Source of the DNA: Diphasiastrum complanatum
Lineage: Eukaryota > Streptophyta > Lycopodiopsida > Lycopodiales > Lycopodiaceae
Direction: 5' to 3'
DNA length: 64,000 nt
Assembly: GCA_029204225.1 (NCBI GenBank)
Contig: CM055101.1
Coordinates: forward strand, 63,638,671 to 63,702,670
A model generated the notes under the pieces. That model was not told the origin of the DNA. It searched no databases and saw only the letters and a program-made list of their open reading frames with translations. Below are positions 1 to 10,542 of the stretch, one piece after another; position 1 is the stretch's first letter, and each line of letters starts with the position of its first letter. Both the position numbers and the translations under genes were made by a program.

Positions 1-308
1 AATGACACAAGGAAAAATCTGAACACTGTAAAATCACCAAACCTTAAGAGCACAACCAAAATTTACTGTCAGTTGGCCAAAATAACCGGTTATTGTTCAC
101 CAAAAAGGACAAAATTGCTAAATACCAACTGTCCAGCTATTGGATTTCTGCTCCACAGTTTCTCCTGTTTCTCACATGGAGGAGTTATCTATGATTCATG
201 AATGTGGAATATATTTTATTTTGGTCAACTAGCAATAGCAAAATGAACTAGCTATACAAAGAAACCAACCATGAAGGATGTTCATGATTAAGTATTCAGA
301 AGGTATAC
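1..308 (-). other. Intron 2 (part) of the FAD monooxygenase gene
   Basis: AT-rich non-coding sequence following the exon 2 donor (minus-strand GT at 308-307). No further exon with an open frame and splice sites is visible before the left edge, so the rest of the gene lies outside the window. Confidence 0.6.
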
Positions 309-2458
309 CTTCTGAACCACTGAAGGATCTGCATCATTCAATGCTCTACAGCCATTTGGGAAAAGAGATATTAATGTGCCTTCGCCCCCGCTTATGCTTT
401 CATTCTTCTCATAAATCTGTTAATCAAAACAAAATACATATCAAGAAACAATAAAACCATGAAATCGCTGGAAATCAAAAGAGCCTACCATGCAAGGGTA
501 TGAATTAAGACTTTCAAACAGAAGCAGAAAAGACAAGCATGCAGCCCACAAACTTCCAGAATATTGAAAACATTGAAGATGTCAAATCTACCATGCAGGG
601 GCCAAAAGGATGCCAGTATTTGAGATTTGATTGTGAAGTGATATTGACTACCTATGATGGCCTCTCCAGGTTTCGTCAACTGAAAAGACTCGATAGAGTT
701 CTCCCATGATCTCCCAGAGGTTCAAACGTGAGGGAGGATGGCTGCCTCAAAACTCTCGTTTCTTAAACAAGGGACAAACCATCTGAACTCACAAAACTGC
801 AAACTAACGCTCAGTACTGAAAGAGACATGAACTAGATCTGGACATCTCATCAGGAGGGTGTTACTCAAATCAAGCTGGGACAAAGTTCTCCCTCTTCAG
901 CTGCATTCTGCCGAAAAACTAGTGCATTTTGCTGCCTTTTACTGCTACACATGAGGGAAGCTTTGGCTGTTTTCATCTGGTGGTACTTCTCAGAACCTAT
1001 ATTGTTGGCCAAGTTGTCTTTTGTTAGCTATTACATAACTACTCATTTGGAGAGGCAAAAACTGGAGAAAGTTAAACTGCTTAATGCTGCACATGAGGGA
1101 AGCTTTGGTTGTATTGATCCGGTAATACTTCTTAGAACCTATATTGTTGGCCATGTTGCGTTTTGCCAGTTATTAAATAATTGCTCACTTGAACAGGCAA
1201 AAATTGGAGAAAGTTAAACTCCCAGAAGGCTCAAATCCCCTCCTTCATGAAGCTCTTCATCTGGGCTCCAGTGAATCCTGATGTTCTCTTTTCATCATGG
1301 ACCCCAGTGCTCCCTCCCAAATCCAACTAGCCTTTCCAACTTTCGGAGTTTAAAACCGAATAGTGTTTTCAATTTTGAGGGAAAAAGTTTTTTTTGGTTT
1401 CTCAGTTATCTTCCCAATCAGCCTGCCAAGGTGCCATTTTCACAAATTATTACTTCAGTGTACAGTAAAATTATAAATGGTTCTATTGAGTACATGAGAT
1501 GGGAATCTGACCGGATTGAGAGAGTTGAATTGCAAAGTCAACAATCAATAAGAATTCATTAGGATGTCTTCTTTCCCAAGACTAGCAAAATCAGCCCTTT
1601 CAAGACTGTGATTGGTCCTTGATATTAATGATCATGTTCTGCCATTAGTTTCAAAACAGCTTTATCTATTATCAGTGCCAGCTCACGTTGGTTCATGTGC
1701 GGCGCCTGGATTGATGAAGTATTTCAGTGTTCAAATATGCCTATGTCTTAACGTACTGCATTGTTCAAAGACAAGTTTCTTGAAAACGATCTAAATTGTA
1801 ACTCACTAGTGCATATTTAAATATCTGTATTATGATCAATATGTCAACAGCAAGCATCTGTATATGGAATTCCTAGTCAGCACAGCTCATTTTGCAATAT
1901 TCGCTTCAATAACCAATACTGACAATGAATAAAGGCAAATTGCGAAACCATAAGTAAAATTCGTGCGTCGATCTTTGTAAATGGAATAGCTAGTCACCGC
2001 AAGCTCGTTCTGCAATATTATATGTCCCAACCAGCACTAAACGGAAATGAATAAGGCGAAATGCAAAACTAACAAATCATAAGTGAGATTTATATGCCTA
2101 TAGCAAGTATCTGTGAATATCACTACCTGTCAGTGCCAGCTCAGTTTGCAGTACTCTGTTTCACAACCAATACCGAAGGGAAATGAACTTTCAATACTCC
2201 GTTTTACAAACAATAGTGAGATGAACAAGGCATATGCGCAATAACCTGAGCATCGATGCCCCGCTTTCGGAGCTGGATAGCTGCTGACAGTCCTCCTAGG
2301 CCACCTCCTACGATAACCACTCGATCTACCACAGACTTGGAGCAGCATGCTGCATCGTCCATGGAAGTTTTGTTGCTGCAGCGATTAACAAGACAGCGCG
2401 GGCTTGAGCAGCAGCTGCTCGCAAAGACGAGAGACGCCGAGGCTCCAGCACAAAGCAT
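309..2458 (-). CDS. FAD-dependent monooxygenase, 5' part (exons 1-2)
   Basis: Minus-strand spliced gene, cut by the left edge. Exon 1 runs from 2458 down to 2246 and exon 2 from 416 to 309, joined by a 1.8-kb GT-AG intron. The joined frame is continuous (..GIDAQ then IYEKNES..). Exon 1 carries the dinucleotide-binding fold VVIVGGGLGGLSAA (GxGxxG), the FAD site at the start of PF01494-type aromatic-ring/urate-hydroxylase-like monooxygenases. Exon 2 gives GGEGTLISLFPNGCRAL, the stretch that usually follows the first beta-alpha-beta unit in these enzymes. The chosen Met at 2458 opens a Ser/Ala/Cys-rich N-terminus (MLCAGASASLVFASS) that could be a plastid transit peptide. An in-frame upstream ATG at 2677 would add 73 residues that look like translated leader. 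The C-terminal substrate domain is not in the window, so the substrate cannot be named. Confidence 0.8.
948..1217 (+). repeat. Diverged ~140-bp tandem duplication in intron 1
   Basis: The block at about 948-1079 recurs at about 1089-1217. Both begin CACATGAGGGAAGCTTTGG, share AGAACCTATATTGTTGGCCA in the middle, and end GGAGAAAGTTAAACT. Substitutions and small indels show an old duplication. Confidence 0.8.
1842..2200 (+). repeat. Degenerate ~125-bp repeats in intron 1
   Basis: Three diverged units share, in order, an AGCAAG(C/T)ATCTGT-like start, a CAGCTCA(G)TTTTGCA-like middle, and an AACCAATAC..AATGAA end. Units start near 1843, 1970 and 2095. The last overlaps the region just inside exon 1's donor. 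A weaker echo (CAGTGCCAGCTCA) lies near 1674. Confidence 0.55.
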
Positions 2459-2677
2459 GACAACCACACACAGAGAGAGCTCGCAGCGGTCAGGCTTGCG
2501 TTTTGAAGGCTTTCTGCCTTTCACGAAGAAAGTTGTGCAGCCTTTCAAATCCCAGGCCGGGCCTCCGGACAAGACAGAATGCGAAATTTGATCGCAGTTT
2601 GTGTCAATGATATTTTTGAAGTGCGAAGGCTGAATTTTGACGTGCCCGTCACTCGTTCTGTATTTGCTTGCATGCAT

Positions 2678-3260
2678 ATACTAAGAGGACGTCAAAATGC
2701 AAGGCTGCAGGGATAGGGACACCATTTTCTTCTCGAAACAAAGAACAAGTGCACCATATCAAAAGCCATAACACTTTACACGACACAACACGACACGCAA
2801 AGGCAAGGAAGAGTGTAGAGGTGTATTAGGCATGGGGTCAAAGTTCTAAGTCCCTCCACTCAAATGAGATTTTGCCATGTGTTGAACAAGCAAATGTACT
2901 AAAGTTTAGTACTAGAAGAAGAAACTTGTTTTTTTTATTTATAAAAGATGGGAAACCCATTGGAATACAAAGGAATGCATGTATAAAGCGTAAAAAGGTG
3001 AATGGAGTATTTCCTCTATCGAATCTATTGTAAATTACATCACTATTCGTTCGAGCTATTGTACGAGATAATCATCATTGTTCGCCTATTGACTACAGTT
3101 CACGGTGCATAATCTATTGATTAGTTCATTCTCTTCTTGAAAACACTTAGTATTAAACTCATTACAAAAATTGATTAGACAATAAACTCTATTTACTTGT
3201 ATATATAGAGACACAGAGTAGGATTAGAGAGTATGTACAATCATATACATAATCAATCAA
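2678..3260. other. Intergenic stretch upstream of the monooxygenase
   Basis: Holds the presumed minus-strand promoter side of the monooxygenase gene. A TATA-like GTATATGC on the minus strand lies at about 2675-2682, but it is too close to the upstream ATG to be assigned. The 3000-3260 part is AT-rich. I see no gene. Confidence 0.4.
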
Positions 3261-3271
3261 TGAGATAATTG

Positions 3272-4275
3272 TGCTATGGATGCGGAGGAAAACATCGTCA
3301 CGTCGAATATCCACATCGAGGGGATCCATCAACATTTGATCTCTCGTGTTCATAATACGGAGTTAACCATCCATGCCAAGATTGTCCGTTATGCAATCCA
3401 CAAATAGCTAGGAGGGATTTGGCTTATGTAGACTGACATGCACCTGTGTTGACCATTCCACCTATTGATCGAATGCACTATAAAAGGAAAAGCCTAGTGC
3501 CACCAGGTTATGAAACGAGTGAGGACGAAGATAATTCGACAAAAGTTCCAAGGTTCACATACACACCCATGGGCAAAAGGACCATGACATCACAAAAAAC
3601 AGAGCTGGTAGAATCTATCAAGCCACTGATAGCTGAAGAAGTCAAGAAATTGACAACCGACAAAGTTCGAAAGGTTCTATCAGAACTCTTGGTGCAATCA
3701 ATACACAAATTTATTAGTGATAGATTACAAAGGGAACCTGTGGCAACGGAGCAACTTGAAGACAGTTCAGCACAAGATCCAAAGAAAAGCGCAATCATGC
3801 AGCCTTTAGATGGGAAGTGCACTGACAAGGGAAAGACTAAGGTTGATGACTGTCCCTCAACGAATAAGATTCAGCCAAAGTCTACTTGTTCCACAATGCA
3901 ATAGACCACCACACCAATGCCAAATCCAGGTGTAACAATACTTCAAAGGCCAAATCTAGGGAATCCAAGCCCAAAAAGGCCAATTGTACAGCAAGAACCA
4001 GCACCTACCATGACAACACCTTGTTTTCAATTTGTAAGAATAGGAGAGTATTCAGGTTCAAGCATACCACGAATATCTAGATAGACAAAGTAGTCAAGCA
4101 AGCACGTCATATCCACATTACGAACTGGGAGAGTCTATGACATGGGGAGCAGTTACGCCAATCTATGAGGAACAATATTAGCAAGATTTATCTTCGGATA
4201 CTCTAATGGAATGCCTCGACTACCCAATTGTCAATGAACAAGGTTATCAGGAATGGCCACCAGACTCATATGGCT
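3272..4275 (+). pseudogene. Decayed gag-like retroelement ORF
   Basis: A frame starting at 3272 reads CYGCGGKHRHVEYP, a zinc-knuckle-like motif (CX2C then His) that has lost the canonical spacing and last Cys. An open frame at 3446-3904 encodes a hydrophilic Lys/Glu/Ser-rich protein (..KRKSLVPPGYETSEDED..). After one TAG at 3902 the same frame stays protein-like (PNPGVTILQRPNLGNPSPK). After a frameshift near 4060 another frame continues (YHEYLDRQSSQASTSYPHYE .. EWPPDSYGYY) to about 4270. Continuity of protein-like sequence across one stop and one shift indicates a decayed coding region, probably a retroelement gag or accessory ORF. The family is not recognised. Confidence 0.45.
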
Positions 4276-4771
4276 ATTATTGAAAATCTGGCAAGTCCGC
4301 ATTCTTGTTGATCGCCATCATCCAATAAAGCCTCAGATTTTACATAAGCGAATTATATCCACGCTTTTCCTGAAACATCCATGTCTAAGCAATAAACGAG
4401 CCGACAATAGCTCTCCTCCACGACAAATGCAGGCATAGTGCTGAGAGACCAGCACTACTTTGGGCCGAGGACCCTATTGTGGGTATTTCTTGTACACATA
4501 TAATTAGGTGTTTCCCGCCACTTAAAATACTAATGGCCAAGCCTTACCTAGTGGGCCCCGCCATAGTACACTATACAATTAGAATTATAAGTGCGAGGGC
4601 ACTGGCGTCCTACCCAATGAGCACATTGCTAGTTGTTTCAAGTTGTTCCATAGAGACTTGGGGTTCACAAAGTAAAGTTAAAAATAAAGTATCTTAGAGA
4701 CTGATTATAACAGGCTCTTAGATAGCTGATGTACATGAAGAACATTCAGAACGAAAATAGAAAGATTGTTG
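4276..4771. other. No gene seen
   Basis: Non-coding; no motif or repeat recognised. It abuts the truncated 3' end of the minus-strand copia relic. Confidence 0.4.
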
Positions 4772-6665
4772 TTAAATAAGATCTTGACTGCCCCTTTGTC
4801 TTTCACGCGGATGGTGCTTGAATCTTCGGAGGTAGATGAATTGATTTTTGCTATAAGCTTTGTATTCAATAAACCATTCTTTGCAAGAAGTCATGTGTTG
4901 GGTAGCGCCACTGTCTAGATACCAGCTATCGTAGTCTTCGTTGTTACTTTTGTAATCCATTAACAATTCTGATGGTTGGTCTTCATCAGAGGTGTGCTCC
5001 TTGAATTCCACTGCATTGGAGGAGTTTGGCTATTGTTGTTGTTGCTTCTTAGCCTCGTTGTAGATGCGGATATGACACTCCTTAATGTCGTGGTTTGCCC
5101 TCTTACAATATCTGCAAAAGAGCTTCTTGCACAATCCACTACTCTCTGATTGAGTATGAGGCTTTTGTTGCTGCTGCACTTGATTCTTGACCTTGAAGTT
5201 GTCTTTCTTCTTTGTGTATAGGGCCAGGGACTTGTCTTTGATGAACAGATCGCTGGTCTTTCTTCGCAATTCTTCTTGAAGAAGATGACCGATGACCTTT
5301 TGAAGAGTCATGTCAGATTGAGTGGAGATCATAACAATAAAGTGTTCATAGGACTTTGGTAAAGAAGAAAGCAAGGTCATAACAACATCATCATCTTGAA
5401 TAGCACATCCTACAGCTGATAACTAATCTAATAAAGACTTGAAACTGTTGATGTGAGAAGTGATGACTATAAAATCATACATTCTTAAAGTGAAGAACTT
5501 CCTTCTAAGGTGCAACCTTGTAGTTACATCGTGAGTCTCATACAGATTCGATAACAAGTCTAGTGCTTCTTTGGAGGACTTGCACGTGGTAACATGTGAT
5601 ATTTGGGAGTCGGCTAGATTCAACGTGATTGTTGCTAGGACCTTCTGATCTTTGATCTTCCAAGCCTTGAAGAAACATCGAGTTTCTATTTTAAAGCCTC
5701 AGTATTTTTTTCTCGTATTTTTTAGATTCCTGCATATTTTAACTAGTTTTTGCACAGTCTGCAAATTTGAACTGTTTTTTGCACAGTTCGCATTTTTCAC
5801 GTTTTTCGCATTTTGATAAAACTGCGACAATAGATCTAAAATGATCCAAGATTTTGTTTTCAGCCAACCTTTGGCTTTTTTGCCACATACTCAGAAGGCC
5901 GACACTTCGGGTTAGACTGACACCAGGGTGAGGACGAACTATCGGCTCAGGCGTGAAGTTTTTCAAACTACCATGATCCACCACTGCCATGCAACGTCAA
6001 CAGAAACGTACTTAAACGGATGCTTAGCATAAACTTAGCTAATCAATCTTGTAATCTAATCCAGCATAATATATGTATTGGATCAGAGACATATACAAAT
6101 ATACACATAGAAAAAGAATCTTGAACGCAACACTCAATGAGGTGCATATCAAGGAAGCAAGATAAATTTAGTAGTAGCTAGTTCCTTTCATGAGAAGAGA
6201 ACACCTCTATCACGCCGACGCGTTGATCTAGGAATTAGACAGTGCTCAAGAAAGAAACTCCATTGTAAACTCGATTCTGATAATATAGACAAGTATATCT
6301 TTTTCTGTTTAATGCGCAATCTGTTGTCTGTTGTTCATAAATTCATTGTCAGATTAGCAGTAGCTATCTGCTGCTCAGAGGATGATTAATCGCGGCTTGA
6401 GGCAGTAGCCTTATTCGACATATTGGCTCCATCTGAGCTTAGTCGGAATCCTCGTAGGCAAAGACATTCCAACAAGCCTTAGTTGATTGATGATCAACGT
6501 CTTCCAGTTTCGGGTCAAAGATCCGTCTACAACATCCCAAAGATCTTTATCTATCAGCATCATCTGGAGTTTTAACTTTCAGATATAGAAGTTAGATCCA
6601 TTGAACTTGTCAATGATTCTAACTTCGTTGGATGAAGAAGATGATGAGTTACCAGTAAGAGACAT
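4772..6665 (-). pseudogene. Ty1/copia gag-protease, split by a solo LTR
   Basis: Minus-strand copia polyprotein N-terminus. The start is at 6665 (MSLTGNSSSSSNEVRIIDKF). The gag core follows (NLYETHDVTTRLHLRRKFFT; LLSSLPKSYEHF), then a canonical CX2CX4HX4C zinc knuckle (CRYCKRANHDIKEC, near 5100) and the aspartic-protease signature WYLDSGATQHMT (near 4920). The frame is broken by a stop in KLKLQMM's leader (near 6575), TAG codons at about 5420 and 5028, a frameshift, and an 820-bp insertion at 5687-6506. Gag and protease are otherwise in one frame from about 5680. Integrase and RT are absent, so the element is truncated at its 3' side. It is related to the gag at 52.3-52.8 kb, which has the same ..LYET.DV(T/S)TRL.LR(R/K)K pattern. 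Confidence 0.88.
5687..6506 (-). mobile_element. Solo LTR inserted in copia gag
   Basis: An 820-bp block interrupts gag between its N-terminal part and the KAWKIKDQKVL segment. GTTTC occurs directly on each side (5682-5686 and 6507-6511), as expected for the 5-bp target-site duplication of an LTR element. Read on the minus strand the insert starts TGGAAGACGTTGATCATC and ends ..GGCTTTAAAATA, so the usual TG..CA end has one change. It has no coding content. The length fits a copia LTR left by LTR-LTR recombination. Confidence 0.7.
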
Positions 6666-7079
6666 GCTAACAATAATAAAAATAGAAAGATTAGCTGAAA
6701 GCCCGATGTAGTTGTTCTTCGAATAGTTCGGTTGTCTAAGTTATGTGATTCCTGCAGGTATCAGATGAGCAGACATAGAACCAACGTAGGTTTCATTTGA
6801 CCCTAGATCAATGATAAAAAAATGTGCAGGAAGAATCTTGAAATATAAATTATCACCAAGGAGGAAACTGTGGACTTAATTTCCAACAAATCATAACTAG
6901 TATAAATAGTTGATCATTTTGTAGTGGGGCTATTTCCTTCCTAGCCAGTGACATCTCTCTCCTATTGCACATTGTTCGATCCATAGCTTGGGGGTTAAAT
7001 TTGATCAATCTAGGTTTGGTTGGGTAGGTTTGTCCACCATCCAATTTCCATTGGTTCTATGGGTTCATCATCCTAGTCT
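6666..7079. other. Copia leader / intergenic, no gene
   Basis: Upstream side of the minus-strand copia gag. A GGTATCAGATGAGC-like string near 6757 weakly resembles a tRNA-Met primer site but is in the wrong orientation to serve that gag. Nothing else recognised. Confidence 0.3.
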
Positions 7080-7770
7080 TGGATCCTTGGTGGAGGTCGT
7101 GAAAATCAACTTCTAGTTATGCCTTTTACATTGACTAACACCCCAACAATATGTTGATAAGTGACGTACTTGGACCACCGTTCATGGAAAAATTGTGGTT
7201 GATTTTGTGGATGCGTTCTGGTTTATGGTTGTGGTGATGCATTGATGTAACTCACCTTAGAACTATTTTGTCAACTCTAAGGATAACATTTTGGTTGCTA
7301 TTGATAAAAAGAGATAATGTATGTAAGTTTTATCGGGTTAGCTAAAGGTGTAAAACCGGGTCCAAGGAAAGTTGTTGTTCTCCTTCCATGGCCTATGCTG
7401 ACAGAGTTGATGGTATTGAGAAGCTCTCTTGGATTGGTTGGATTTTATCGCAAAGGGTTTTCACAAATGGTTGTACCTTTGACGAAAAATGCTATAGAAT
7501 AATAAGTGGACTAAAGTTCAGCAGTGAAGTTTCGATGCATTGAAACAAGTTGTGGCTAACTTTGACACATTAAACATTGTTGACCCTTAGAAATCATATG
7601 TTGTAGAAACGTATGTGAATGATATCACTATTGGGAAATTCTCATGCAAGAGAGAAGGCCAATGTCCTTTGAGAGCAAAAAGCTCAATCATGTTCAGAAG
7701 AATTATCAAATTCATGAAAGGGAGTTGTATGCCATAGTTGATGTTATTTGAGGGGGAAGGGATGCTATAT
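7080..7770 (+). pseudogene. Ty3/gypsy RT-RNase H fragment
   Basis: Plus-strand relic read in shifting frames. LVMPFTLTNTPT (near 7115) is the RT palm motif that precedes the catalytic aspartates. FVDAF near 7205 sits where F/YVDD is expected, so the catalytic pair is lost. Next come the RT-RNase H connection (SSLGLVGFYRKGFSQMVVPLT, 7317-7500), a YVVETYVND segment near 7590, and SFESKKLNHVQKNYQIHERE (7650-7740), the RNase H signature. Several frameshifts and stops show that it is dead. Integrase and LTRs are not visible. Confidence 0.82.
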
Positions 7771-7947
7771 CTTTTACTCCATGTCTCGATTATTTACAAC
7801 TTTCATAGATAGGTGTACATTTTGTGATTATTGTAAGTATTTACATGGCTAAGTCATCGGCCCGTGGTGACATTTGTAAGTAAATTGTAAATAAACTGTA
7901 ATTAGTTGGCATTGGACCTCAGAGTTGTGCTTAACTATGGCATGCAG

Positions 7948-8563
7948 TACTAGGTCATTTGTTCAGTGTGGCTGGACTGGCCTCCTAAAAGTGGGAGAGT
8001 TGATTAGTCAATGAGACATGTGTCAGATGTTCATTGGGACACTTGGTGTTTGACCAATGAACTCATTTACAATTACCAACTCAATCACCAATTCAACTTC
8101 CACTTCACCAATATATTCCAACTAGAGATGACTAGAGGTTGGAAGTAGGAAGTGTCGTATGGTCACAAAAGTCATCTTTTTGCATGCATCGAGATCTACT
8201 CTAGATGGCAATTTAGTGGAAGAAATAGGATTTTTCGATATTTGTGGTAACCAATTACTAGGTCATTTGTTCAGTGTGGCTGGACTGGCCTCCTAAAAGT
8301 GGGAGAGTTGATTAGTCAATGAGACATGTGTCAGATGTTCATTGGGACACTTGGTGTTTGACCAATGAACTCATTTACAATTACCAACTCAATCACCAAT
8401 TCAACTTCCACTTCACCAATATATTCCAACTAGAGATGACTAGAGGTTGGAAGTAGGAAGTGTCGTATGGTCACAAAAGTCATCTTTTTGCATGCATCGA
8501 GATCTACTCTAGATGGCAATTTAGTGGAAGAAATAGGATTTTTCGATATTTGTGGCAACCAAT
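7948..8563 (+). repeat. 308-bp near-perfect tandem duplication
   Basis: Copy 1 is 7948-8255 and copy 2 is 8256-8563, directly abutting. Base-by-base reading finds one difference (T at 8248, C at 8556). Both start TACTAGGTCATTTGTTCAG and end ACCAAT. There is no conserved ORF. It lies just downstream of the gypsy relic and may be part of that element's untranslated/LTR region, but that is inference. Confidence 0.95.
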
Positions 8564-9470
8564 TATTTCAACATGTACTTTTAAGATCCATAGATAGAAC
8601 TTTTTTGCATGCAATATTGTCAATGCACTCTAAGTAAGTTTCTTCATTTTTTCTTGCATATTTTTACTTTCAAGCAGGTTTGGTATGCATAGTGAGCTAC
8701 ATGACATGGGTGCAACATTAAAAATGCCCAAAATAATCAACTAACCACAAGCCACACAAATTCCACTTATTTTAACTATGTCTTTAGATTTTGTAAGCTT
8801 TTTGGTTTATGGTGGTTCCATGAGTCATGCTCATTTGATATGTGGAGTTTTGGTTGTGCTCTGTGCTCTTGCTCCAAGTATCATTTTTTGTAAGCTATTG
8901 TGTAAAAATAAGCATACCTTGAAGTAGTTAAAGTGGCAAATCTCTACTTTCGTTAAACGAATTCCCACGTGATGGCTAAATAGTGTCTGACCCTAAACTT
9001 AAAACCACTCAAAGAGAGACCCATAAGTGGAGAATGAGTGTCTATTTGAAAGGCCTCCACAAAATGGTTTGCAACCCAAAAATTGTAGTGCTTGGTGACT
9101 ATAACTTGTAAATTAGCTCGCCACTCCAAACTTTTGGCTTGAAAAATAACCCAATAGAAATTAATTTAGATGTCGAGGAGAGGATAGTGGGAGAGCCCAC
9201 CTCAAAATCTTAGTTATTTATGAAAAGGGGCTAAAAAAGAGAAGCCGACATCTTTTTTTATGGGTGCCCCCCACCCCATATGCCACAATTTTATGATATT
9301 AGCCAATCACTTCAAAAAATATTTGTACATATTTTGCCACTACTATTCTAACAACCATTGAATAGCTGGTAAGTGGCAATCTAAACAAGTGGCTTACATC
9401 CAAAGTAGGCAAACAATAAACTTAGGTATGCAATTAATTGCCATCACGCATTCCACATTGGGAGTTGATT
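8564..9470. other. No gene seen
   Basis: AT-rich non-coding sequence without recognisable protein motifs or clear repeats. Confidence 0.4.
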
Positions 9471-9472
9471 AG

Positions 9473-10190
9473 GTGTGTACCTTGACTTAGGTTTCCCTAG
9501 AATCTCCCTAATCCATCACCAATTCCCCATTGGGAGCCGTTGGGGTTTTTAGAGCAATGTGCTTCGGGTTTGGCCCCGGCCCAATGCAAACATGCCATGG
9601 AGCGCCGTTGCTCGGGCCTTGCACGCCAATGGACAGGTGCTCAGGAAAAATGTCTCGTAGGTGCCAGTGTCCTGCGAGCACCGACCACCCATGGGCACTT
9701 AGCATCTCAGGCAATGTCGGCACTTTTTCTTTGGCACCCACACTCGTGTCCCAGGCAACGAGCGACACCAGCCTCTTGGGCATTGGTGTGCGAGAGTCCC
9801 GGGCATTGTTGCCGTATCCCGGGTAGCGGAGCCACCCTCCCGAGCATTGGCGCCATTTTTCTCGAGCATTGAGCTCTCCCGGGCACCCGCATCCCGAGCA
9901 CTGGCACACACGTGAGGTTAAGGGCCAATTTCCAGTTATGTGGCTTACTCGAGAACTCCCAAGATTGATTATGGGATATTGTTTTAGGCTGCCTGGTGAT
10001 GTAGCACTCCAGGCAACCATTTCTTTAAAGAAAAAAAAAACGTGTGGCTGACAACGCTTCAAGGCCAAAGCATTACGTGCTTCTTAAATGCGAAGGGAGT
10101 TGGGTAGGTGTACCTTGACCTAGGTTACCGTAGAGTCACCCAAACCCAAGGTAAGTGTACCGTAACCTAGGTTACCCTAGAGTCCCCTAA
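9473..10190. repeat. GC-rich island with short imperfect repeats
   Basis: About 9530-9910 is strikingly GC-rich compared with its surroundings and reuses short words such as CCCGGGCA, CCCGAGCA, TTGGGCATTGG and GAGCATTG every 20-40 bp, suggesting a degenerate minisatellite. A TGTACCTTGAC(C/T)TAGGTT(A/T)CC-type block occurs on both sides: near 9477, 10111 and, in variant form, 10157. The last two lie in tandem. Overlapping ORFs on both strands here reflect GC bias and lack conserved motifs. Confidence 0.5.
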
Positions 10191-10369
10191 AGCAATTGTG
10201 AATGAGCAAGAAAGCATGAACACCTACCTTCCTACTAATTCTTGCTTTTCATTTATTATATGGAGGGCATGCATTGAAAGTTGATGGTGATATATTTTTT
10301 TTATGACGTTTCCAGATACCAACGGATAGTGGGTCTCAACGGTCAGCTTTCTCAATGCTTTGAAATTCA

Positions 10370-10440
10370 ACCTCTCTCGCACCTCTCCTTCCACTCTCTC
10401 TTCTCGCTCGCTTGCTCGCTCGCTCTAGTTGTCCGATCCT
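10370..10440 (+). promoter_or_regulatory. CT-rich leader upstream of the D-box gene
   Basis: A pyrimidine-rich tract (CTCTCGCACCTCTCC.. CTCGCTCGCTTGCTCGCTCG) about 100-170 bp before the chosen ATG. Such Y-patch/CT tracts are common around plant transcription starts and 5' UTRs. No convincing TATA box is placed upstream, so the exact start of transcription is unknown. Confidence 0.4.
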
Positions 10441-10542
10441 CATGCTACTGCTGCTATTCTAGTTTTCTTCAGGAAGGATTACCCAGATCTACACTGCAAT
10501 CCAAGATTGTTAAAGGCAAATCTGTATGCTGATCGTGCAGCC

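Larger units (their letters stand above)
417..2245 (-). other. Intron 1 of the FAD monooxygenase gene
   Basis: Bounded by a minus-strand donor GT at 2245 and an acceptor AG just above 416. It contains two families of diverged local duplications, listed separately, and no convincing coding sequence. Short ORFs on either strand here show no conserved motif. Confidence 0.7.

Noticed and set aside
9508-10068. 186-aa minus-strand ORF and overlapping plus-strand ORFs
   Set aside because: All frames are open because of high GC and repeats; no conserved motif and no splice or start context.
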